Assembly (NCBI GenBank): GCA_947589175.1
Contig: CANPZR010000006.1
Location: 1 to 30,143, forward strand
DNA length: 30,143 nucleotides
Reading direction: 5' to 3'
Source: an uncultured Lachnospiraceae bacterium
GTDB taxonomy: Bacteria; Bacillota; Clostridia; Lachnospirales; Lachnospiraceae
The position numbers and the translations under genes were made by a program. Below are positions 21,279 through 28,629 of this stretch, piece by piece. Numbering within the stretch: position 1 is the first letter of the stretch; each line of letters opens with the position of its first letter. The notes under the pieces were generated by a model that was given only the letters and a program-made list of their open reading frames with translations, had not been told where the DNA came from and ran no database searches.

Positions 21279-22272
21279 TTCTTGCACTCCTCCTTCTTAT
21301 CCTCTTTACTTCTCTCTCTTCCTTCTTGCGCTGCTTCTTCGCCTTCTTCACCTGTTTCTCATAGACGTCTTTCTTCGCGAAGAACAGAAGGGCAAAGAGA
21401 CCTACGATAATCAATACCACAAGGGAATACAGCCACGCCATCGCGGAAGCATATCCGTATCCCTTTTCTTTTGTACCTGAGAACATGGACGTCTGTATCA
21501 GTCCGATAATCGTATTCTGGTCGTTGTTCGAGATAAATACGACCGTGTACACCAGGCACAGCAGGATCATGGGCTTGATGGTGGGAAGGGTAATCTTCCA
21601 GAAGCACTCCCACCCGGAACCGCCGTCGATCTTGGCGGCCTCGTACATGGATCTGTCAATCTTCTGCAGACCGGACAAAAAGATCAGGATCTGCACGCCC
21701 GAGTACCACAGCATCGTGATCATGTTTTCAAACAGATCCGATATCGGCTCTGCCAGCATGGAGGGAAGGAATCCCTGTATCGCGGTAGTGATGGCCTGAG
21801 TGTCCAGCGCCGTAATGCTTCCCGCGCCCTCGTCATTCAGCATCCCGATAATCGGGCCGCTGACGATGATAACCGGCAGGAAAAAGATCAGTCGGAACAA
21901 GCCTTTTCCCTTAATCGGCTGGTTCAGCATAATGGCGATGATCAGGGCAAATACCACAATGACCGGGACGGATATGACCGTAGACACCACATAATTTACC
22001 AGCTCCGGTATAAATTCCGTATCCGACAGCAGAATCTGGGTAAAATTGCCGTATCCCGCAAAAGTGAACATCATGCCCCGCGGCATCATGCGGATATTGT
22101 TCAGCGCGTAATAGAACGACGCTCCCATCGGGTAGGCCAGGAAAAGAGCCATGCCCAAAATCCAGGGGGACACGAACAGCACGCCCATGCGGGCGTCCCT
22201 CTTTGTCAGGCGTCCCGGCTTGATCTGCTTCAATCTCTGTTTTTCTTCTTTGCTCAGTTTTTTCTTGCTCAT
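21244..22272 (-). CDS. Sugar ABC transporter permease (MalF/UgpA type)
   Basis: This 342-residue first permease of a CUT1-type importer has six predicted helices, beginning with MGVLFVSPWILGMALFLAYP. The EAA loop is YEAAKIDGGSGWECFWKITL. GYASAMAWLYSLVVLIIVGL forms the last helix. The C-terminal 45 residues form an unusually long, very basic tail rich in Lys and Arg, which should lie in the cytoplasm. The ATG at 22272 overlaps the DUF5696 stop as ATGA, so translation is coupled. It overlaps the next permease gene by 35 bases. The N-terminus is also Lys-rich (MSKKKLSKEEKQRLKQIKPG). Confidence 0.93.
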   Translation of the reverse strand: MSKKKLSKEEKQRLKQIKPGRLTKRDARMGVLFVSPWILGMALFLAYPMGASFYYALNNIRMMPRGMMFTFAGYGNFTQILLSDTEFIPELVNYVVSTVISVPVIVVFALIIAIMLNQPIKGKGLFRLIFFLPVIIVSGPIIGMLNDEGAGSITALDTQAITTAIQGFLPSMLAEPISDLFENMITMLWYSGVQILIFLSGLQKIDRSMYEAAKIDGGSGWECFWKITLPTIKPMILLCLVYTVVFISNNDQNTIIGLIQTSMFSGTKEKGYGYASAMAWLYSLVVLIIVGLFALLFFAKKDVYEKQVKKAKKQRKKEEREVKRIRRRSARNAAKQKRAEAK

Positions 22273-24674
22273 TCAGCTTCACCTGCCTTATAAGAGTAAG
22301 ACATTGCCTCGACCGTAGTACCGTCTACCGTCTGGGTCTTCTCCGTATAGTTTACATACACCTTCGTGCCATTGCTGTAAGTCACCGTGGCAATGCCGTC
22401 TTTCTTCTCATGGCTCACGATGTTCGCGTCTCCGATCTGATTGTTCAGCGCGCGGAGCATCTTGTCGTAATTCACGATGGAATCCTTGTAAGTGCTATAC
22501 TCCGTACTATACAGATCCGCCGAATTGGTATAAATCAGAGCCGCTGAATTTTCATTGGTTACGTAGAAGGAGGGGTACACGCCCGCCTCTACCATCTGCA
22601 GGAAGAACTCCTGCTTGTTCGCCTCAAAGTTCATGTACTCGGAATACATGGGCACAACGCCTTTGAGCACCATGGACAAAAATGGAATCTCCTCGTCGAT
22701 GTACATATAATCCGACGATCCCAGAGGCATATCCAGGAACGCGTCCGTGTTTTTCCACAGGTACGCGGCCGGCTGCTCCAGAACCATGTCTGTCTTGTCG
22801 TCCACAGCGTCTAACATCCGCGAGTAGACGTCCGCCGTGTTGTTTCTCGTGTAATATTTGCTCTTATAGCTGTAGGAGAACAGCGTATTGCTCGCTCCCG
22901 AAACAGCAATCTGATGCACGCCCTCGTCGGCGGTATCAGAAATGAAATCTTTAAAATAGGACTCGGACGTCTCCGGCACCAGGTAGTAGAACTCATCGTA
23001 CACTTCCGCCCACACATCCTCTACAAACGTCCTCTTGTTGATCTTTTTAATCATGTCGTAGTTGAGGTGGTTCGTCTTCGGATTCATTCTCATAGCGTCG
23101 TCGTAGAGATACACCTGGTAATTGGATTTGGCGGACATGTTGATCATCTCCGTCATTTCCCGCTCGCTTCCGATGTGTCCATCCACTTTGTAGCTCTTAA
23201 TCGGCACATTGTAGAGGCCGCCGTTCTGCCATCCCTTGTACACGGAAAGCAGGCTTCCCACGCCTCCGGCCTGCAGATCCTTGAAGATCCGGTTCACATC
23301 CTCCAGCTTCGTCATGGTGACCGCCTTGGTGCTCAGGAGGAAATTCTCCCTGTCGGTTCCCAGGAAATCCACTCTCGTCTTATAAGAGCTGTCCTTCTTT
23401 ACAATAAGGTTATTATTTAACAGGTACTCCCTGTACTTGGAAGCCATTGCGGAGTAGTTGGCCTCATCTCCGTCTAACAGGATATAGCGCACCTGAAGAT
23501 CCGAGTGCGTACGGTCCTGCTCGGCGCTGGTCACAGTACCGGAATTGGAGTTGTTAAGGGGCTGCACATAGAGGTCGCGGAGCAAAAATCTGGCAAAGCA
23601 GCGGTTATAGTTTACCATAACGCCGTTGGGATGCACTTCTATGCTTCCTCTCTTCTCGCCCTTTTCCACAATGCCCAGATAGCCTACCTGGGATTTGGTG
23701 TGAGCCATGCCGAAAATCGGGGCCAGGACTTCGTTGGAATCCTTGACCATGTCGATCTCGTCCCACAGATACGTCTTTGTATCGGCTTCCGAGAAGCCGT
23801 TGTCCTTGCCGTAGATCATCTGGGAGAAGCCGGTGACGTACCGTCCCTCTTTGTTGTCCAGGTTGATCAGGGCGCCGTTGCCGTCCGGGATGAGCATGTA
23901 GCCCTCCTCGTCGTCCAAGAAGCTGTAGCCCATCAGCGGGTACATAACTACCGACGATATGTAAGTGCCCTCCTGCTCCTCAGTGATCGAGTCGTCCGGC
24001 ACGCAGACAACCAGATTATCATCTTCCAGGGATACGTTCATCGTCAGGCCGATCTTGTATTTCTTAAAGTATATCTTGGCGGAAAAGCCGTTGTTCGTCT
24101 CCGTCACTGTCAGATCGTGATCGGAGAGAACCAGATCCGCCTGCTCCGTAAACTTGGTGCCCACCATCACCGTAAGCACGATGCCGGACTTCATGTAGGC
24201 GTTCCAGGACGCGTTACTGTTTCCGTCGTCCTTCTCATCGCTGAGGGTCGATTCAATAATCCGTCCGGTCTTCTTGTTCTCCAGCATAATGGAGAGTCTC
24301 GGCTCGTACAGGTACATCTTGTAGGTGTCGCTCTCGGCCACCACCTTGTAATCCTTCTTGGTGATCCAGTCCTTCTTATCCACCTTTCCGACGGCTCCGG
24401 TCTGTACGACCTCACCGTTTTCGTCTACCTGCTGCTGTTGCTCAGCGCCGCCTTCCTCTCCGCCTTCCGCGGACGCGTCGCCGTCTGCTGTTCCTGCTGC
24501 ATCTGTTGCGCCAGCTGCATCCGCTGCTCCTGCTGCATCCGTTGCGTCCGTTGCGCCAGCTGCGGTATCTTCCGGCGCCGCGGATACAAACCGCTTCACG
24601 CCCGGGGCGCCAGCCAGAAAGACGGTTACAGCCACAAACAGCGCCAGGATCTTTTTCCAATGCTTAGTAACCAA
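22269..24674 (-). CDS. Secreted DUF5696-family protein of unknown function
   Basis: This 801-residue protein has a signal peptide (WKKILALFVAVTVFLAGAPG, cut near AA at 32-33), then a low-complexity Ala/Gly/Asp/Thr segment and poly-Gln (about 34-85). Residues about 95-290 look like a beta-sandwich (YKMYLYEPRLSIMLENKKTG, MLIPDGNGALINLDN). Residues about 390-740 alternate helices and strands as in a TIM barrel (VDFLGTDRENFLLSTKAVTM, SLLSVYKGWQNGGLYNVPIK, LGSSDYMYIDEEIPFLSMVL, VYPSFYVTNENSAALIYTN). That layout resembles some glycoside hydrolases, but catalytic residues cannot be assigned. I recognise the DUF5696 family by its overall pattern. The start is TTG at 24674, after a GGAGAGGTGG-type site, overlapping the previous gene by 11 bases. 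Its position among permeases suggests a role in sugar uptake. Confidence 0.8.
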   Translation of the reverse strand: MVTKHWKKILALFVAVTVFLAGAPGVKRFVSAAPEDTAAGATDATDAAGAADAAGATDAAGTADGDASAEGGEEGGAEQQQQVDENGEVVQTGAVGKVDKKDWITKKDYKVVAESDTYKMYLYEPRLSIMLENKKTGRIIESTLSDEKDDGNSNASWNAYMKSGIVLTVMVGTKFTEQADLVLSDHDLTVTETNNGFSAKIYFKKYKIGLTMNVSLEDDNLVVCVPDDSITEEQEGTYISSVVMYPLMGYSFLDDEEGYMLIPDGNGALINLDNKEGRYVTGFSQMIYGKDNGFSEADTKTYLWDEIDMVKDSNEVLAPIFGMAHTKSQVGYLGIVEKGEKRGSIEVHPNGVMVNYNRCFARFLLRDLYVQPLNNSNSGTVTSAEQDRTHSDLQVRYILLDGDEANYSAMASKYREYLLNNNLIVKKDSSYKTRVDFLGTDRENFLLSTKAVTMTKLEDVNRIFKDLQAGGVGSLLSVYKGWQNGGLYNVPIKSYKVDGHIGSEREMTEMINMSAKSNYQVYLYDDAMRMNPKTNHLNYDMIKKINKRTFVEDVWAEVYDEFYYLVPETSESYFKDFISDTADEGVHQIAVSGASNTLFSYSYKSKYYTRNNTADVYSRMLDAVDDKTDMVLEQPAAYLWKNTDAFLDMPLGSSDYMYIDEEIPFLSMVLKGVVPMYSEYMNFEANKQEFFLQMVEAGVYPSFYVTNENSAALIYTNSADLYSTEYSTYKDSIVNYDKMLRALNNQIGDANIVSHEKKDGIATVTYSNGTKVYVNYTEKTQTVDGTTVEAMSYSYKAGEAE

Positions 24675-26745
24675 ATCGATACACCACCTCTCCGAATACT
24701 GCGCTTATGAACTCAAATACCTGTGCCCACAGGACATAGATAATGAAGATCAGCAGTGCCACAATCAAAATCGTAAAGATTGTCAGGCATATAATCTTGA
24801 ATGTCTCTTTTCCGGTGTAGTTGTTGACTTCCTTCATGCCCAGCACTCCCAGCACCAGCACCCACGCGATCATGACAAAATTGATCAGGGTAATGATGAA
24901 CTGCTCGTTGTTGGTCAGAATGTGCGACATGATAAAGTTCACCGGCGTCAGCAAAATGTAAGGCATCAGGCTGTAGCAGAAGTATGTATAGATCTTCTTT
25001 ATGGTACCCTCGCCTTCATTGATGGTACATACCAGGTAGTTGCATGCCGTCAGCGCCACGATCACAATTACGATCGTTCCCACATCCGAGAGGATGTCGT
25101 AGCGTCCCTCGCGCACCGTCTTCTGCAAAAATCCGCAGAGATATTTGTCAATGACAAACTCAATCATGAATATCAGGAGCAGGATGCTGGAAGACGCCCA
25201 GGACGCCCTGCCCTCCCTGGCGATTCCATAGGAGCCGTCAATGGGATGCTTCATATAATATCCGGCATATGACAGGTTGGAGATGAGCTTGTTCTGCTTG
25301 GCCCGGGCCACCACTTTTCTCGGTCCGGCCAGTATGCCCTTCTTTCTGTCCATAATCTTCACGACCTTGTAAAGAATCCACAAGAGGACGATAATGGCAA
25401 TGGCTGCCACAATATGGTTTTTCAGCCAGACATTTCGCATCTCCCAGAAGGAGTCGGAATATCCTTCCTTATCCTTGGCCAGCCGCGAGTAGTGCAGCGC
25501 CTGCTCGTAGTTCTCCTCCTGCTGATAAGCCCGGCCCATTGCCTTGTTCGCGTAGTCGAACATGCTGTTCATCTGCAGCACCTCGGTCAGGGGCTCGCGG
25601 CTCTCTGTATAATGTCCCGTCGAATAGAGAGTCAGGGCATTGTGCAGCTTCTGGGTGAACTCCGTCGGCTCATAGACCTGAATCTGGCATTTCTCGGAAT
25701 CCAGCACGTAGATCTGATCGTTCTTGCCTACCTGTATGCTGGTGAGCATGGTAGAAAGACCGATTCTCTGAGTACCGTCGTCGCCGGCGCCGAATACATA
25801 CAGCGGCTCGCCGATGTCGTTGTACTCGTAGATATATCCTGTACGGGAAGCTACGTATACGTTGTCGTGATTTCCCACAGCCACAGCGGCCGGAGCCTCA
25901 TCGTACACATCGGATATGTTGTTGCCCTTGATCATATTGATGCCGGCGATGTTCAGACGCTTCAATGTAGTAGCGCCGTCGCCGCGGGTAATCGTATAGA
26001 TCAGTCCCTTCTGATCGATCGCCAGGTTATCCGGAGTAGACGGAATGTTGCTGACCATCTTCGCGCGCTGCTCCTTGGTGAGGATGGCGCGGTAAATGAT
26101 CTGCTGGATGCTCGTGGACGCGTAGTTCGTTCCGAAATAACCGAGGAACGTCCCTCCCTCGGAAGGAGAAATCTCCACGATACCGTTGGTATTGGACTCG
26201 CAGACAATAAACATGATGCCTGCATCGTTGACTACCACCTTAAGCGGAAGGAAACTCAGTCCCTCGCCGTACAGGGGGTTGGTCGGCTTGGTGTACTTGT
26301 TGACTACCTTGCCCTTTGCGTCGAACTCATAGACCGCGCCCTCTACTGCATCTGTACCGCGGTCCGCTACATAGACATGCCCGTTCTCCTCTGTGACGAA
26401 TACGCCCATCGGATTGGCAAGGATACCGTCGCCTATAATGGTGACCAGATCGCCATTCTCTTTGCCGACCAGGATTCGTTTGCTGCCGGTATCCGCCACA
26501 TAGATCGTGCCGTCGTCCGCCACATACATGTCGTTGGGGTTGCTCATGAACTCTTCCCCGAATTTAATAACTGTTGACTTCGCCAGATAACCTGTCTGCG
26601 TCTCTTCCATTCTGCCATATCCGTCCACCGTATAGGTCTTGTATGGAGTCTTAGCAGATACAGTGACACAACCTGCTTCTGAAGTAATTCCCATTGCAAG
26701 CAGGAGTACAGCTATCAGACTTAATAATCTTTTCTTTTTCTTCAT
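24664..26745 (-). CDS. NHL-repeat / TPR / YIP1-domain membrane protein
   Basis: This 693-residue protein combines three parts. After an N-terminal signal or membrane helix (LLSLIAVLLLAMGI), residues about 50-360 contain NHL-type beta-propeller repeats: NPNDMYVADDGTIYVADTGS, NPMGVFVTEENGHVYVADRG, DNLAIDQKGLIYTITRGDG and SIQVGKNDQIYVLDSEKCQI. Residues about 370-430 are TPR-like (ALTLYSTGHYTESREPLTEV, AYQQEENYEQALHYSRLAKD). A membrane helix near 437-458 leads to a C-terminal YIP1-like domain with about five helices (about 485-690). The propeller should lie outside the cell. A cysteine at 26 lacks a proper lipobox. Lying between permease genes and before DUF5696, it may sense substrate or scaffold the transporter; no function is established. 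Confidence 0.85.
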   Translation of the reverse strand: MKKKKRLLSLIAVLLLAMGITSEAGCVTVSAKTPYKTYTVDGYGRMEETQTGYLAKSTVIKFGEEFMSNPNDMYVADDGTIYVADTGSKRILVGKENGDLVTIIGDGILANPMGVFVTEENGHVYVADRGTDAVEGAVYEFDAKGKVVNKYTKPTNPLYGEGLSFLPLKVVVNDAGIMFIVCESNTNGIVEISPSEGGTFLGYFGTNYASTSIQQIIYRAILTKEQRAKMVSNIPSTPDNLAIDQKGLIYTITRGDGATTLKRLNIAGINMIKGNNISDVYDEAPAAVAVGNHDNVYVASRTGYIYEYNDIGEPLYVFGAGDDGTQRIGLSTMLTSIQVGKNDQIYVLDSEKCQIQVYEPTEFTQKLHNALTLYSTGHYTESREPLTEVLQMNSMFDYANKAMGRAYQQEENYEQALHYSRLAKDKEGYSDSFWEMRNVWLKNHIVAAIAIIVLLWILYKVVKIMDRKKGILAGPRKVVARAKQNKLISNLSYAGYYMKHPIDGSYGIAREGRASWASSSILLLIFMIEFVIDKYLCGFLQKTVREGRYDILSDVGTIVIVIVALTACNYLVCTINEGEGTIKKIYTYFCYSLMPYILLTPVNFIMSHILTNNEQFIITLINFVMIAWVLVLGVLGMKEVNNYTGKETFKIICLTIFTILIVALLIFIIYVLWAQVFEFISAVFGEVVYRFGY

Positions 26746-26777
26746 AATGCCTCTATCCTTCGCCTTTTTGCAATTGT

Positions 26778-27647
26778 TTACTTGATACCGGAATGTGCCA
26801 TTGTGTTCATAACTCCATTCTGGAGAATGATGAACAGCACTAAGTTAGGTATGAACAGGATCAGCGTAGCCGCCGCGGACATACCCTGTCCGGCAACGGT
26901 GTTGTTCGCGTTGATAAACGAGTTCATATAAAACGTAAGCGTCTTCATACTGTCTTCGTTTACGAAGAAGTTGGATGTCTCCACATTGGTCCACACCTGC
27001 TGGAACACCAGGATGGTAGCCGTCGCTATGGCCGGCTTGATCATCGGCAGAATCAGCTTGCGGTACACAATAAAGTCCGTCGCGCCGTCGATGTAGGCCG
27101 CCTCAATCAGCGCGTTGGGAACCTGTTCCACGAACTGCTTCACCAGGAACAGGGCCACAGGATATGCCACCAGAGGCAGGATGTGAGCCCAGAGCGTATC
27201 GATCAGCCCCAGGTTCGCGATTACCAGATAACGGGGGATCAGCACCGCCGTTGCCACGAACATCAGGGCGGTCTGGTTGACCGTCATCATCATGTCGCGT
27301 CCTTTGAACTTCAGCTTTGCCAGCGCAAACGCGGACATGGTCGTAAAAATCAGGGACAATCCCACTGTCAGCAGCGTGACGATCACGCTGTTGAATACGT
27401 AACGGCTCATGGGCACGCCCGATCCGCGGCTGAACTTCATCAGTTTCTCAAAGTTTTCAAACGTCGGATTCTTTACAAAAAACGTAGGCGGGAATGCAAA
27501 GAGCTCATCCATCGGTTTGAACGCGTGCATTGCGATATACACAAGCGGCATTCCCATGAATATCAGCAATGGCAGCAATATAAGCATGATCTTGATCTGT
27601 CCCCTTTCAAACTTCGGGGGATTCATGCGTTTTCCTTTATAAGCCAT
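26778..27647 (-). CDS. Carbohydrate ABC transporter permease (MalG type), second set
   Basis: This 289-residue permease has six predicted helices, starting with IKIMLILLPLLIFMGMPLVY. The EAA loop is IEAAYIDGATDFIVYRKLIL and the end (LFIILQNGVMNTMAHSGIK) is that of a CUT1 second permease. It has a short N-terminal tail, unlike the permease at 20274-21278, and differs enough in sequence that the two pairs are not recent duplicates. The ATG at 27647 follows GGAGG by eight bases. It is followed after 32 bases by the NHL/YIP1 gene and pairs with the permease encoded just upstream. Confidence 0.92.
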   Translation of the reverse strand: MAYKGKRMNPPKFERGQIKIMLILLPLLIFMGMPLVYIAMHAFKPMDELFAFPPTFFVKNPTFENFEKLMKFSRGSGVPMSRYVFNSVIVTLLTVGLSLIFTTMSAFALAKLKFKGRDMMMTVNQTALMFVATAVLIPRYLVIANLGLIDTLWAHILPLVAYPVALFLVKQFVEQVPNALIEAAYIDGATDFIVYRKLILPMIKPAIATATILVFQQVWTNVETSNFFVNEDSMKTLTFYMNSFINANNTVAGQGMSAAATLILFIPNLVLFIILQNGVMNTMAHSGIK

Positions 27648-27666
27648 TATTCACCCTCCTTTTCTG

Positions 27667-28611
27667 TTAGTCTTTTTCTGTCAAAAGTGCGTTGGACACT
27701 TTAGAGAACAGTTGAACAATTAACAGCAGCACAACGGATACAGCCGCCGCGTAACCCATCTCGTACCGCAAAAAGCCGTAGTCCTCGATATGGTTTACGA
27801 TCAGCTGCGCCGCGTATCCCGGAGAGGGGTTACCGGTCAGCCAGGTAGAAATCATACCGTTCTGGAATGCGTTTACAATGGACATAACCGCCGCGAACAG
27901 CATCTGGGGCTTCATCTGCGGTATGGTGATGTAGATCATCTCCTGGAAGCGGTTCTTGACGCCGTCGATGGCCGCCGCCTCGTACAGCTCCTCATCGGAG
28001 TTCAGAATACCGGCGATCATCGAGAGGAAGCCTACGCCCATGGAGGACCAGAGGCCTACCACAATGACAATGGCTAACAGGTACTGGGCATTTACCAGCC
28101 AGATAATCGGCTCGTTGATGATGCCAAGGCTCATGAGCCAGCTGTTCAAAAGTCCTGTCTGGTCGCCGGAGAAGATAACCTTCCAGAGTACCGTCATGGC
28201 AACACCGGTGGTCATACTGGGCGAGTACAGGATCAACGCGAAAATGGTTCTCGGCAGCTTGGTCAGGTTGCACAGCGCCCATGCCAGAATAAAGGAGAGC
28301 ACATAACCTCCTATACCTACTACCACTGCGTAAACTACGGTATTCGGCAATACAAACTGCATGAATACCTCGTCGCTGGTAATCAGCGTGATGTAATTGA
28401 GAAACCCTGTAAAATCCGGGAACTCAATCGAGTTAAAGTTCGTAAAGGACAGGATAACCGCCAAAACAACCGGCACCAGAATAAATCCGATAAAGACAAT
28501 CGCATATGGTGCCATAAAGATATATCCATTCCAATTCGAACGCTCGCGCTTGCGAATGTTATTTTTCTTTTTATTTTGTGTTTGTACGATATTATCTTTG
28601 TTTTTTGCCAT
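27667..28611 (-). CDS. Sugar ABC transporter permease (MalF type), second set
   Basis: This 314-residue permease starts with a basic, Asn/Lys-rich tail and has helices beginning with NGYIFMAPYAIVFIGFILVP. The EAA loop is YEAAAIDGVKNRFQEMIYIT. The ATG at 28611 is chosen because GGAGTGG lies five bases before it; an in-frame ATG at 28623 has no ribosome site. It lies 18 bases after the large binding-protein gene and 19 bases before its partner permease, a compact operon. The first periplasmic-side loop contains the typical short FNSIEFPDFTGFLNYITLI segment of these subunits. Confidence 0.92.
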   Translation of the reverse strand: MAKNKDNIVQTQNKKKNNIRKRERSNWNGYIFMAPYAIVFIGFILVPVVLAVILSFTNFNSIEFPDFTGFLNYITLITSDEVFMQFVLPNTVVYAVVVGIGGYVLSFILAWALCNLTKLPRTIFALILYSPSMTTGVAMTVLWKVIFSGDQTGLLNSWLMSLGIINEPIIWLVNAQYLLAIVIVVGLWSSMGVGFLSMIAGILNSDEELYEAAAIDGVKNRFQEMIYITIPQMKPQMLFAAVMSIVNAFQNGMISTWLTGNPSPGYAAQLIVNHIEDYGFLRYEMGYAAAVSVVLLLIVQLFSKVSNALLTEKD

Positions 28612-28629
28612 ATTCCACTCCATCCAATC

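Noticed and set aside
23505..26577. Long plus-strand frames (about 400 and 387 codons) opposite the DUF5696 and NHL/YIP1 genes
   Set aside because: Their sequences are shadows of the minus-strand codons, with no signal, motif or ribosome site.
26660..26745. Lipoprotein signal on the NHL/YIP1 protein (cysteine at residue 26)
   Set aside because: The residues before the cysteine (SEAG) do not fit a lipobox; an ordinary signal or membrane anchor is more likely.
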